Below, piece after piece: positions 9,001-21,419 of a stretch of 64,000 bases of DNA (positions are counted from its first letter, which is position 1; each line of letters begins with the position of its first letter). The notes beneath the pieces are model-generated. The model was not told the DNA's origin, did no database searches, and was given only the letters and a program-made list of their open reading frames with translations. The position numbers and the translations under genes are program-made. The stretch is from NCBI GenBank assembly GCA_009761415.1, contig QUOL01000010.1, forward strand, positions 806,001-870,000, given 5' to 3'. The stretch comes from Sarcomyxa edulis (taxonomy: Eukaryota > Basidiomycota > Agaricomycetes > Agaricales > Mycenaceae).

Positions 9001-12000
9001 GCTAACAACAAGGTCCGTGTACCTGAGTCTATGGACATGTCACAGTCACGTGTTACCCATGTTATCACAACGAGCTCTTAAGCCTAGCTGGTCAAGCATG
9101 GGTGGATGGAAGCCGCTCTATATTGTACGCGCATACCGAAGAGATCGGGCTCTATCCCTTCTGGATCTTGTCTTTTTGGAACGAGATAATCAAACTCACC
9201 CCCGCTATGGCAGCTTGGTCTGCTGCGGATTTGTGGTTATCACAAAAGTCGAAAGATCCAAAGTCCGAAGTTTGTCGTCACACTGCGGACGATTTTCGCA
9301 CCGCCTTGTTCAGCCTCTGCTGGGGTGGCGTAATTCACGGATTTACAGACTCGATTCCTGTCTGTTTTCTATCGACTTATCTGTCACGAGAATGGCTCAC
9401 AGACGAACACATCAGCCTGATGCTCGACATCCTTCAGCATCGAATCTCAGCAGACCCAGAGCTTGCTCTCCGCCACTCCATATGTAATGTTTTCACTTCT
9501 AGTGTTATACGACGCGTCCACGGGGCTGAACGGCATGAGAACTACGGCTCCGAAAGTCGTCATCGTGATCTATGGAGGATTGGGGAAGATTTGGCGGCTG
9601 CGAAACGCGATACTGCAGCCATGATGGTTCATATCAACACGAATCATTGGACTGTTGTTGTTGTTGATGCAGTGAACCACCGCGTTGAATACGGTAATCC
9701 AGTGAAGAAGGCCATCTCGCTGACGCCGCCCCCTCCGCCGTCTTGGTTGGTTGATGCTGTGACATGGTGGTTATCGCAGCACTTCCCAGATACATCCTTC
9801 GTATGGGGTGACCTTCCGTGTGATCCTCAAGAGGACCAATTTTCTTGTGGGATACGCGGAGGTCACATCTTGGGGCAGTATTACTTCAAAGATTCGGATA
9901 TGGACCCCCATGTCGATGTTGCTCGGATGAAACTGGGCATGGAGATCATTCGTCGCCATCAGCAAGCTGTAAGTTTCTCTCTATTCTGATCTGTATGATA
10001 CCGGAATTGACACGGTTGTTGCAGCGTCAGTTGTTTTTGGCTGCTGCTGCCGCGAATGCCATCGTTGTTGCAGCTACATTACCTACACCCTCCGATTTTC
10101 TCCTTAGAGATCCATCAGCCATGGAATCTCGCCCATCTACACCTCCGAATCAGTCCTCGAGTGATCTTACGACGTCGTTCTCTGCTATGAAAGTTACGCC
10201 AAAGCGTCATCGTTCCATTTCTTCGAGTCCATCAGCCGACTCCCCTCTTTCTGTTACTGAGGGTCTTTTTACTCGAGTAGACTCAAAGCGACGCATTGAA
10301 GTCACCTCCCCATCTGGATCACCCAAGAAAAAGAAGAACCGCAAGGACACCTACCCAAAAATCGAACCGTTCGGCATCTTCACTTCGACTGCTGCCGCCG
10401 CGACCGCCCAAAAAGTCAAAGGGAACGTGAATGTCGGAGGTTCTGCGGTGGAACCTTCTGGTTCCAAATCTAGTGCTCCACACGGAACAAAGGTCAAAGA
10501 GAAAAAGGCCAGGCGAAAAGCAAAACAGAAAGCAAAACATGTATGTGCCCATTCAATGTCGATTTCGATAGGTTGCTGACATCATAATGTACAGAGCGAT
10601 TCCGAGGAAGAGGACACAGGCCTACATGACCTGTCGGATGACGAGCAAATTGTGAGTCTGACCGGTCGACCGCGCACAGAGCTTCTCGATAGAATCACCA
10701 TCCCTTGCCATGTCCGGAGCAATCCTATCAAGAAAAGGTATCGTTGTGCTGGTACAACGTGTCTCAAGTCCTGGGCAGCTCCGTTAAGTCTTGCTCGTGT
10801 TCTGAAGCATTCCGGCCATTGTTCCCTTCTACCACCCCTTGATCGCGCTGATGCTAACGCGTTGATGGGTGATGGAAGTGTTGGCGAGCGGATTGCAAGA
10901 CTTGAAGCCATCCTTGCAGAGGCTCCTAGTACGACACAGATGCGGGTAGACTCAGATCTACCAGAGGTTCAGCCAGTCAAAAATACGGCTACGTCAAGCT
11001 CTTTCAAATTCGACGTCAACACATATCGCGCGCCTGGTCTCAAACTACTTCAAGCAAGAATGGATCAGGCGGTAGTCCGTCTCTTCTCAGTTGCAGGACT
11101 CGCACCAAGTATAGTCGACTCCAAGGAATGGAAGAATCTTCTGGGGGTCGCTAATTCTTCCATTCGTCCAATGTCGAGTTCGACTCTTGCAGATAGCCAT
11201 ATTCCCGGCGAAGCGGCGCGTATTCGAATCCTTTCCATTGAGTATCTCAAGACCGTGTTTGACCTTACAATAACCTTCGATGGTGGAACGACTCAATCCC
11301 AGCAGTCGGTCTATACCATCCATTTCACCACTCCCGATGGCCGTAGTTTTCTTATCGAAGGAAATGAAGCTTCGGCCATCAGCCACACCGGCGAACATAT
11401 TGCGGGTCTCATCCTTAGGGCGATGGATATGATTGGTAGGACCCATTTTTCTGCAATCGCATCCGACAACACCGGCAACACGAGAGTCTGCCGCCGACAT
11501 GTCTGTAACGTGGTGGCGACACTGATCAACATGCTCGACTGTGTCCATCACATGAGCTTAGTGTGCAAAGACCTATCCAAGCTGCCAATCTTCGCCGATG
11601 TAAGTCCCAAATCAGAGTTCTCTCTACTTGTCTAGCCTATATTCACATGTCTACAGATGATAAAGCAGTTGCGGGCTACAATTACATTCTTCAGCAGTTC
11701 TACCTTCGCCAAAACACACCTTAACGAGGAACGTAAAAACATGGGTATCGGTCGTGGCCTCGAGAAGATTGGCAAGACCCGATTCGCTACGTTAGCCATC
11801 TCCGCAATCGCATTACAACGAAACCTCGTACCCATTCGGAAGCTTGTCACATCCGAGACTATCGAAATTCCCGTACGTTTCCAATCTGCTACTAGAATTT
11901 AGTTCGTCCGTGATGACCCTTTCCTTCTTCAGAAAAAGACGGACACTCTTCGTGATGTGAACCATCTTTTCATCTACGGAAGTCATACCGGGATGCAGTT

Positions 12001-13594
12001 TGAGATGAAATTGGTGCAGTATATAAAAGTACTGACACCTTTCGTAAAATCGATTGCCTGCCTCGAATCCTCTCAAACAAATCCAGCGGATGTTTATCTC
12101 TTTTGGCTTGCCTCCATGGCCAGTCTGAAGCGAGTCCTCGATGATCCAGCCAATGGCATCAATGTCGAGGATGCTGGATTAATCCGCGCTATCGCTAACA
12201 AACGTTTCCGCGAGATTCTAGAAGATGGACCCGCTGAGGACTGTTATATCTCTGCTTTTTTCCTGGATCCTCGTGAGTTTCTCGTACCGTAGTCTTGCGA
12301 TGTCGCTGAAATTATATGTTCAGGCTATGTTCATAGCAAAGTCTTGCGCAAACTCAATCCGCTTGAACTGACCATCCGAATCCCTGCTTCGAAACCCACG
12401 ACTTTGAAATCTTCCGAAAAACATCCCAAACCCAATCAAGCTATCTACGACCGTGTACGAAAATATCTTGGAAAACTTCTCGAAGCAGAATTCAAGAGTC
12501 ACGCCCATCCTGTTCTGTCGGGAATGTCGTCCAAGCAAGTCAAAGAACATTTCACCCGGCAGTTCGACCATTATTCGCGGCTACAGTACCCCTTTGACAA
12601 GCCTCTCGCAGCTGGACAATCCGTTCTGTCATGGTGGCAATCACTTGTGCCGAATGTGGATTCTGCCGTGCTCGCCGTATGTTGCTCTTGATCTCATTTC
12701 ATCCCGTTTTCTTACCGTCTTCATCAGTCATTAGGGAGGAAGCTGTATTCCATCAAACCAACATCAATGCCAGATGAACGCACCGTCTCCGATTTCACAA
12801 GAATCAATACTCGTTTACGTTCTCACCAAGAAGTCCGCACCCTTGTTGATATGACTCAGATCCGACAATGGGAGCGGTACAATCCTGAGGTGTGTCTTCG
12901 TCGTAGCCAGCATGGGATGGGATTGTTATACTAATCACATTTTCGCAAGGTACTCGAAAGCTTCGAACGTCCGACCGTCAGGTTTTGTGATTTGGACCAG
13001 GATATATTTGGGACCCCGGATGGTGGGAAGACACCCGTCAACAAGAAGACCCGCAAACTGGAGCGCTCAGTTCTTGTGATTGAGGATGACGACGAGGGAA
13101 TGGGGCGCGAAGAGATCACGAGCGACGAGACTAAAGAGTGGATGGATGAGCCTCTCGACGAGATCAAAGGGACAGCTAAGTTTGAACTGGAAGCTGACTT
13201 CGATCTCGATGCTCCGGAGCTGACTGATGTTCTTGCTGATACACCTCGCATCGACAAGGGCAAGGAGAAGGCTGCTGATGTAGCGCCGCTGGTGAATTCG
13301 AACACGGCAGATTCTGATGTAGAAGATGACACAGTGGCCTGGGAGTGGTAAAGGCTCTACTACTATTACTGTTGTACTCTACATTCATACTAGTTCCCCC
13401 TCCATTGAGAACCTTTTGTGCATTTACGACGCTACTCTTGAGTCTTGAACAGCTTTCCGCACCCTGGAGCCTAGCACGTGATCACGACACTCAGGTGTTA
13501 AAAACGGTTAAAAACATGGTGATTTCGAAAATTTTTGCCTGCGGCGCGTTTAAAACCCGCAAATAACTCGCGGCGAGTTAATCCCCGTACCCTA
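9001..13594 (+). mobile_element. hAT-type DNA transposon with Ulp1 protease, left end missing
   Basis: This region carries a large multi-exon gene fusing a C48 protease with a hAT transposase. The left side is cut off by the retrotransposon LTR at about 9000, so the left terminal repeat is not visible. A plausible right terminus lies near 13594. On the minus strand it reads TAGGGTACGGGGATTAACTC inwards, an AT/GC-patchy subterminal sequence with a 17-bp palindrome, as is common at hAT ends. Both ends remain unproven because no second terminus is available to compare. Confidence 0.6.
9027..13351 (+). CDS. Ulp1/C48 protease - BED - DUF659 - hAT transposase fusion, 5' end uncertain
   Basis: The frame is open from 9027, and spliced exons run 9027-9968, 10025-10540, 10595-11599, 11657-11872, 11933-12272, 12324-12676, 12728-12889 and 12950-13351. 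Together they make 1312 codons including the stop, all in phase with GT-AG introns of about 50-60 nt. No convincing start codon is visible, and upstream exons probably lie beyond the retrotransposon. The first exon is a Ulp1-like cysteine protease: WVDGSRSILY, then TNHWTVVVVD with the catalytic His, then DPQEDQFSCGI with Gln and Cys. Exon 2 is basic and Lys-rich (nuclear). Exon 3 begins with a BED-type finger (Cys near 10739, Cys near 10759, His/Cys near 10810-10824), then a DUF659/RNase H-like core with FDGGT (about 11280), ASDNTGNT (about 11465) and CVHHMSLVCKDL (about 11542). FLDPRYVHSK and the hAT dimerisation motif KPTSMPDERTVSDF follow (12760-12795). The C-terminus is acidic. This is a transposase, not a host gene, unless domesticated. 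Confidence 0.85.
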
Positions 13595-13732
13595 CTCGAC
13601 GCGCTCTGAATCTCTAAGCTCGCACGTGAGTCTGTGACGTCACTGCAATTCGGCCGCGTGACTGGCCGGCTTCATCTCGATTCTCGATCACACTGGCAGG
13701 ATTGCTCTCCTCCTTCACCTAGATCTACCAAA
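13352..13732. other. hAT 3' flank and promoter region of the IF1-like gene
   Basis: A perfect palindrome TAACTCGC-G-GCGAGTTA lies at 13564-13580, next to the candidate hAT terminus (to about 13594). The remaining 140 bases before 13733 must hold the promoter of the small downstream gene. No TATA box is obvious. No coding potential was recognised. Confidence 0.5.
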
Positions 13733-14120
13733 ATGTCGTCCGGTGCAACAGCACAAGTACTTCTAATACACTCCCCATTCTATACAGTGCGACTCTAACG
13801 CATATACGCTCAGGATAAGACCTTCAAGTCGAAGGAACAAGCAGAGGAGGCACGATATGTTCACGAGAAGGCAAGTAACAAGTCCATCTACCACTCCTGT
13901 ACTTAGGAATTGACGACTGGCCCTACCTTTTCATTCCAACTGCCATGACTATTACCACTACCAGGAGCAGGCCCAGCTGGCAGCTATCCGTGACCAGCTG
14001 AAGAAAGACGAATCATCAGCTGAACCTGCCAAAGCAGACCGAGACCGTGATTTTGAGGGAGGATTTGGCGGACAGGAAGATCTGGAGGACAGATATGCAA
14101 CCACCAGCGGGGAACATTAG
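13733..14120 (+). CDS. IF1-like mitochondrial ATPase inhibitor family protein
   Basis: This is a small gene of three exons (13733-13756, 13814-13870, 13965-14120) encoding 78 residues. The core KEQAEEARYVHEKEQAQLAA resembles the conserved helix of the IATP/IF1 family, which binds F1-ATPase and blocks ATP hydrolysis at low pH; fungal INH1 proteins share the pattern. The C-terminal half is charged, ending in a Gly/Asp-rich tail. The second intron starts with GC (gcaagt) rather than GT; no GT donor nearby keeps the frame. The N-terminus MSSGATAQDK has no clear mitochondrial presequence, so location and function are uncertain. The start is the only ATG that gives the conserved helix after splicing. 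It lies just outside the proposed hAT element. Confidence 0.65.
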
Positions 14121-14548
14121 GACATACGCATAAACTGGATGCGAGATGGAAGAGCAGCTGCTTCATTGACATACAAAGACTATGGCGGTATCATCTTACC
14201 CCAGAATTAAATCCCAGAAACCCAGTCATTGTACAATATATATAATGCTATCAGTACTTCGAAACGAATGTGTTGTATGACACCAAATAGTCCATCAGGC
14301 CTCAGCAGGGTCCGTGTATGTGATAAGTAGGATACGACCGAGTAAGGTAGCGAACGAGCAGACAGACTTGTGGCCGAAAAAGAAAAAGGAGGCAATGGAT
14401 GAATGATGGATGGGGGGGGTAAATATATGTATGCGCTGGACTTTTGACAACAGAAGAAAATCCTAGAAAGAATTCATCACCAAACAGTCTCTAGAATCAA
14501 GTCAAATGCCAAAAGTCAAAAGTCAAAAAGTCAAAAAAAGTCCAAGTG

Positions 14549-17523
14549 TCATGCAACAGACGGTGGCGGCGTGATGAGGGGATTTGCGACGACGTCAAAT
14601 TCGGGCTGTTTCTTGACGATGACGTTCCTCTTCTTCGTCGTCCCGGCGGAGCACAGCGGTGACGGTGGGTCAGATGCAGTGTCCACCCATGGATCGAGAT
14701 AACTACAAGTCGCGATATCAACCATGAGACCAGCATTGTCCGAAGGGTTCTCCCATCCATTGCCTACGCTAGCTGTAGCAGTGATAGTAGCGCCACTCGT
14801 AGCAGTGAAAGAGGGACCAGGAAGAGTAGGTATCGTGCCAGTAGGTGTATAGACGGGGAGTAGACTTGCAGAACCACCGTTGCTGATAACAGGTGGTGGC
14901 CATGCGAGAGACGACGATACAGAGGCAGGGATGCTGCCCGCTCCGGCGCCACCAGTCTGCCATGCGCTAAGAGGCGGTTGCCAAGGGTTGGCATTCGAAC
15001 ATTGGCCGTCTGCTTCTCGAGGATCCGTGGGCATCCACCCGTTGTCGAGACCAAGTTTGTAAGACCAGGCAGGAGCTTCGACTTTCCCTGTAACACTTGA
15101 ATTGCCAACTTTCCACGTCCAGAAGAAGTAGTTCTGTTCAAATCCCAAAGTCAGCGTCTATCATTTCGGAACTTGGTACGATTAATTTCACGCACCTGTA
15201 GAGCATCCATACTTGCCAAAGCAAAGTTCTTGATAGCCGTCTTCATGCCACTGTTATAATTCTGCCAATCTGTCCAGGGAGTGCAGCTTCCAAGATCTGG
15301 GAACGAACCCGCTACATATGTACCATCGTATCTTACTCCTTGACCAACACCGTTAACCCATAGCCCGCAATCCGTAACAGCGTTGCTGAACTCTCCGGCA
15401 GTGGACATACCAAAGGCCGACATGGATTTATTGACGCTGGCGCCCCATGCTGCACAAGGAGTATCGGCGTAGGTCGACATGGCTGCAGTGGATTGAGTGG
15501 TGAAGCATAGGTAAGGATGAGTGTCAAGCGAGATTCGGTCAGCTTGAGGGAGGAAGCCTGCCCAGTCATTTCGAGAGAGGAATCCATCGTGATACGAGAT
15601 GAATGGACCGTTGCCTTTGCCAATACCACTAGCGGTTCGGACGATTTCGTAAGCTTGGAGATAGCTGGTGACATTTCGAAAAGTTAGCACGAAATAGCAC
15701 ATCGGATATGTTTGACAAATAGAACTGACTATCTTGATAACGCGTCTTGACCTACAGTATTTCCTTGAGGTTCGTTTGTTATCCCAAACATAGCGACAAC
15801 ATCGCTGTACTGGGGCTGTGAAATAAATTCTGCGAGAATCCTGATATAATCCAGTGAACGTTGAGCGTTCGCCAAACCCATAGGACCGTTCAATACGTTG
15901 ATTGTTCCTAGGCGTCCAGAGTGGTTCCAACCGTTCTGACTACCGGGAAGAGCGTGGAAATCGAGGTTGATTCGGATACCATATTTACGGGCCCATTGGA
16001 TGGCTTTGAGGAAATAGCTAGTCAAAAAAAAAAATCAGAATCGGTGAGATGAAGTCATAGAAGGGCGCGACTTACGTCCATGAGGTTTTCGCAAGGAATG
16101 GTTCCCCGGCGCGGGTCTCAATGGCCCAGTACGCGATGGGTATACGCACAAAGTTCAGTCCTGCGCCTGCGATTTGAGCAAAATCTTGTTCTGTCTGTGA
16201 TAAATATGTCGATCAGCTATCGTAAGCAGAAATGCAACAAGTCAATCAGCATACAATGAAAGTTTTGTAATGGGTCTCTAATTGCGTTAAGCCGCCTCTA
16301 GCAGTATCTGCTGCCATATTTTCGCAGAGCGTCCATTCATCGACAGCTGGTGTTGTGTTGTTTACGTAGGGTTCGAAAAGGGATGGGACACTAGACGAGT
16401 CGAGATAGTAGATTAGTACGTAGTCTGCCATCTTTGAAGTATGTAGAAGATAAACTCACATGAACTAGAGCGATGAGTAGGAGGTGATTAGATGAGGTTG
16501 AGCATATTAAACTATAACGAACTACCTACCGGCTCAGGAACTAGCCAACCACCCAGATTTACTCTAGAATAAAGAGTGGACGGTAAATTCTATTGGAATT
16601 TTTTTTTGAAGAACTGGGACTTACCCTCTAATTCTATCCACACCGTAGTTAAATGTTTCATTGAGTGCCGGGGACCAAGATTGAGCTCGTGCGCCGTTGT
16701 TAAATGGATCGTTCGCGTCCCAATACCACGTTCCACCGAACGGATTGGAGTACGTGAATGTGGTTCCGTCTTCCATCGTAATGGTGCTTCCATCACCTCC
16801 AGTAACAACTGCAACCGTTGGTGTCTTCGCACTAGCCGTAGCGGATGCTTTGGCACTAGCTCCAGAAGACGAAGCTGAGGCGCTGTGGTCGGTGGCTAGA
16901 TCCGAAGCAGTCTTGCTATTTGGCTTTACCACAGCGAAGTACACTGGAACCACCACGGCGATAATGATGAGAACCAGACCAGCAACCGCGGCGAGAACGA
17001 AGATCTTTCGTTTTGACTTGTTGGGAGCTGCGTAGACGGCATTCTTTTCCTCTAAGAATCGAGGTCGTTTCGAGGAGTCTCCAACTTCAGACATGGGTAC
17101 GCTTCCTTGTTCTTCATAATAACTATCGTGGGGGTCATCACGATAACCACCTACGGGCGTGGCGCCACGGGGATCGTTGAGCGCATAAACGGAGCCGGAT
17201 CCGTACTCGGAAGCAACAGGAGAGTCATGAGTGTTCTGCGATGAGGCATAGGAGTTTCGGATACTAGGTCCGCCCTCATCGTAAAGGGCTTTACCCAGAA
17301 ATCGGGGTTGTGCGGCTCCAGCAGGTATTGAAGAATCATCGGGGGTGCTAAAGTCACGGGTATCTGGATCCGGGTCGTATCTTGAGGTATTGAATGAGGT
17401 TTGGTGAGCGCCTGGCGAGATGGGCGCGTTATAAAGAACGTCTCCGGTATGATCGTCGTTCGTCAACGGAAGGGGATCATAGGTGATATTTGTAGCTCGA
17501 GATGGTTGGGTGGGGTTAGACAT
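14549..17523 (-). CDS. GH5_9 exo-beta-1,3-glucanase, type II membrane protein
   Basis: This multi-exon gene encodes a glucan 1,3-beta-glucosidase. The N-terminal 170 residues are polar and probably disordered. One membrane segment follows at about 174-199 (KIFVLAAVAGLVLIIIAVVV), preceded by basic residues, giving a type II orientation with the enzyme outside. After a Ser/Ala/Thr-rich stalk come family 5 landmarks: VNLGGWLVPEP, LNFVRIPIAYWAIE, INLDFHALPGSQNGWNHSGR, FGITNEPQGN (acid/base Glu), ISYHDGF and TAGEFSNAVTDCGLW (nucleophile Glu), then NYFFWTWKVG. All are as in fungal exo-1,3-glucanases that trim cell-wall beta-glucan. The start at 17523 (MSNPTQ) is the first ATG of the exon. The protein ends in a Pro/Ser-rich tail at a TGA (14549-14551). 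Confidence 0.92.
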
Positions 17524-20500
17524 CGTCGCGAGACGCAAGAGCTAGAAAGGGGAAAAACAATGAGCGACATTCCTGTAGTATGGAAGAAGTATGCCGAGAC
17601 CTACGAGTTAGAGCGTGTTCTTGACGCTAAGTGAAGTAACGGAGGAAAGGATCGACGCCTTTCCTTCGGACCCAAGAGAAGAAAATGAGATATATGAAGA
17701 GGAACGAAGGATGGAACGAGGGGGAGGAGGAGAGGAGGGAAGGCAACGAAGAGAAACTTGTGTTGAACGGACGGCCAACTTTTCCCTTGTCAGGAGGCTT
17801 GCCGAAAAAGGGTCAAACCTCCGGCAGATCCGGCGCTAGTGCCCGCCGAGATGCCAAATATAGCAGTTCTCATACGGCCCCACACCGGTCTCTCGCCGGA
17901 CACCCTTCCCCACCCTTGGCATTCGTTTTTGAGACATTTTCATCATTTTCCAGCTGTATCATTCTCTCATGTTTTGTTCGCTGCAGTCATCGCTTGTTGT
18001 ATCTTGACATTGGGCGGATTTACGACGGCAGGCGTTTGCTCGCCGCAGTCCATTACTGGGAAACTGAACTATCTTCGTTTCGAAGCGTGGTTTGTATTCC
18101 TCGAGGCCAAGAGTATGTAAGCCTCAAGGAACGGTTGCTTACTTGCATAGTGGGGTAGCAGCCAAGCCTTATGAACTTAGATGAGCGCTCTTTGACCATT
18201 TCACGTATATAGACTTGCAAAGGTGTTCCTCTCTGACGTGGCATCGTTTAGGCTTCCCAAAGTCTCTTGTGCAACGACCTGTACACCCTCTGCTCCCTGG
18301 GCCTCTCAAGGAATCTGCTTTGTACATGACGACCGACAACCACGACTCGAAACTATACTTATACACTCATTTCAGCGTTGACGACTGATCTATGTATGTC
18401 ATCGTCATAAATTTAGACTGCTCGTTCTCCATTGCATTCACTTTCGACGCAGAGTTTTCGCTTTCTTTTAGCTTTTCTTCCTATATGGAGCAGCGAACTG
18501 AGTTCATTGTGATCCTGTGCTTTCGGGGAATGATCATCTGCGGCCGCTTGGTGCCATCGCGGGTTCGGCAGGCGATTGTGAATTCAGAGGTCATGCAGCG
18601 ACCGTTGCAATACTGTGGCAGACCTTCAAGACTCACGGCCTCAAGGCCTCACCTTCAATGCCATCTAATTGCCCGCATGATAGGTGAGTCGGCATAATTT
18701 TCCTCCCGAGCTTCAGTTCCGGTTTCACGGAAGGAACTTTTCGTCCTACTCATAGATCACAGACACTGTACCATCAGTTATATCCTCGGGTACACATGTA
18801 CAGCTAGTTTGACTATAATCTTCGCCGTTGACCTGAAACTGGATCAGAGAGCGAATTTTGTTCACTTATGAGAACTATTGGTAGCCCCAGAAACCCGAAT
18901 ATCGTCTACAACTTATCTAGTATGTATCCAAGATTCATTGCCGCTTCTCTCTCTCAACACGTCAAGTTTCAGCGAAGGAGAATGAAGTTCTACTCGTCTA
19001 CCGATATGCAGGTGTCCTCAAAATGAAGATCTTCTCAATTCTCGAAAAGATGAATAAGAGACCTGAGACTCAGGATGTGGATATTCAAATTTCCCCGAGT
19101 GTGTCTATTCATTCTCTGTCTCAGAATTCCTGTGTAGCGGTCTGATCCTCGAATAATTGCGTTCCCAGCCGCACGTATAAATTGTTCATCTTCTCTGGAA
19201 TCTCCCAGGATATAACGCTGAGTCTTGCTCTCTCCAATGTTCTGGCTAAACCTTCAATCGCCCCTCGTGTATGAACGTCCTGTCGATGAGAGGTCTTACT
19301 GTGCCCGTGCATCTTTCCATTCGCCCCGCGAACGTTACGGCTGCTCTGATGAGATTCAAGTTCATGCATGCCTGACCCTGCTGATCCAGATCCATCATCG
19401 AGCGGGCTAGGACATAGGTACGTCGCAAGATCATTATTTCGTGCTCTCAGATTACAACCGAGTCTTCAGGCATGCACCGTAGAAATGCTCCCGAGATTGT
19501 AAAGTGGCTGACTCAGATATCTCACATAGTCGAATAGTGCCGACGCGTTATTCTTTGCCATGTCGTCTTTCAGATTCTTCTTTGTCGTCCCATTCTAACT
19601 CATCACGACAGCACATTAATGTGCAGCGGATGCCACAGCTCAACTTGGACCCCAATTCTCGCTGTTTCTGTTCTGGCGCATCGCAAAATCGCACGCTCAG
19701 CGTCCATCCCGAAGAGTTCTTCTTCATTACATCCACATCTGTTTTGGAGGCTATCTTACAGCCATCGAGACCTGGTGGATTTCATTTACACACGATTGCG
19801 ATATACAATTATGCCACCCACTCCAAGTGGCGGAAATTTGCTTTTGTTACTTCTGCCCGACTCACTCAAAATGAGCAACAGCAATACGCCCTACAGAGTC
19901 GCAAGGAGATAAGATAACGATGTATCTGAAACGCAGCAGTAGATTGATAGATAACATATATGTTGTAAGTATCTTCCCGAGTGGCGTGTTTCGAATCTTC
20001 TGGTGGATTGGAAAGGAAATCGACATACATCTATGATCAAGCGATTCGAACCTGTATTTGGACAGAGAAACGCAGATTTTGCTAAAGTCTTGCAGTGGAA
20101 GCTTAAGCATTGGTGATTGCGCTGAGGCATTCGTGAAGCAATGTCGTAGGTGTAGATATTGACTGAGAACTCGAACGGCGAACACGAATCCCAATGCAAA
20201 AACGAACTTCAACATTCTAGGATTCGTAGCCTTTCTATGGATACAGTAGTTTCAGCACTATGCTTGGAACCTAATATCGAGAAGCTGTTGCGTCATGATC
20301 TAACGGTGACTATTTCCAACCCGACCATTCTCTGTCACCTGTACAAGGTACAAGCAATAGAAGCTTGTTGAGCAAAAATTGACCAGGACTGGGGACTCAC
20401 CAGCTGTATAGAGGTTGACTCCACGGCCTGATCCTTACGACTGACAGGAGACAGTATCAGTTCGGCCTCCCCGGGTGTTAGCGCCAGGCTGTACATATGC

Positions 20501-21397
20501 ATGAGATTGGGTACAGCGTGAGCCCTTTGTAGTTTCGGGGATACACAGATGTCACAAGACTTCGAAGATGAATCAACCGAGACGTAGAGGAGTTTGTCAT
20601 GCTGTGAACCACAGAACCGGGGCGTCAATTATCGTAAGGTCGGACCTGAACTTCACCGAATCCCGGCAGTGTTGGCAGCCATGGTCGGAAACTACACGGC
20701 CCACATAGCCACGAATGTGGCAATCCGCGTGGCAGGCCGGAAAGCCATGATCATGTACATGGCTATCGGGCAGCTCGGGCGTGATATTGGGCCTGTGACA
20801 TGCCTGTGATGTCGTGACTAGGAGGCCCCAAAACGTGAATATGGTCACGCGTGATGGTCGCAAATCAAACGACTCGGACGCGCGTCGCGCAATAAAACTT
20901 TGGAAGGACACGGCCGCATTAGCAAGCGGACGACTCGTCTGAACTATCTCCTCACTGATAGATACCCTTGAGAGTCACAAACAGCCATGAGCAGAGAATC
21001 GCGGAAAGAAGATCCTGCAACGAGTCCACAGCAAATCTATCCTCCTCCTTGAGGCTTGTTCTTAGTTGTTGAGCAATTGTTGAGTTATCTTTCATCACAA
21101 AATCGAGTCCAGGCACCGTCAAGATTTTCGACTACTTTTCTTGAGAGGAAAGACCCAAAAGGTCACTTTCCCTTGGGCAAATTGTCATGTAACTGATTTG
21201 GCCTCGATTTGGCTCTTCACTTTGCCTTCACTAGCAGATTCTTCAGGACTTTCTTCATAACTGAAAGGGAAACAAAGGCCTCTGTTCAAAAACAGATAGA
21301 ATTTGCTAATGTGAATCCCAGAGAAGTGCTCGAAACATCTGGACACTCGATCTCGGCGACGCCGCCTTAATTTTCCCTGATAAGAAGATCAATTTGC
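17524..21397. other. Gene-poor interval, 3.9 kb
   Basis: No gene could be supported here. Open frames of 60-160 codons occur on both strands (for example 17839-18120 plus, 19504-19917 plus, 19862-20215 minus), but none shows family motifs, a coherent exon chain or a signal peptide. The left few hundred bases must contain the GH5 promoter. The right edge is the insertion site of the P-type transposon. Decayed transposon remnants cannot be excluded. Confidence 0.5.
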
Positions 21398-21419
21398 CCT
21401 CAAACCAAGGGGGTACCGG
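21398..21419 (+). repeat. Left target duplication and terminal inverted repeat of P-type transposon
   Basis: Bases 21398-21405 are CCTCAAAC, and 21406-21419 are CAAGGGGGTACCGG. The same octamer occurs directly after the right end (27565-27572), and the 14-bp sequence is present in inverse orientation at 27551-27564. With one mismatch the inverted match extends to 17 bases. Confidence 0.93.

Noticed and set aside
19504..20215. Overlapping open frames of about 100-137 codons on both strands
   Set aside because: No motif or splice chain supports a gene; composition looks non-coding.
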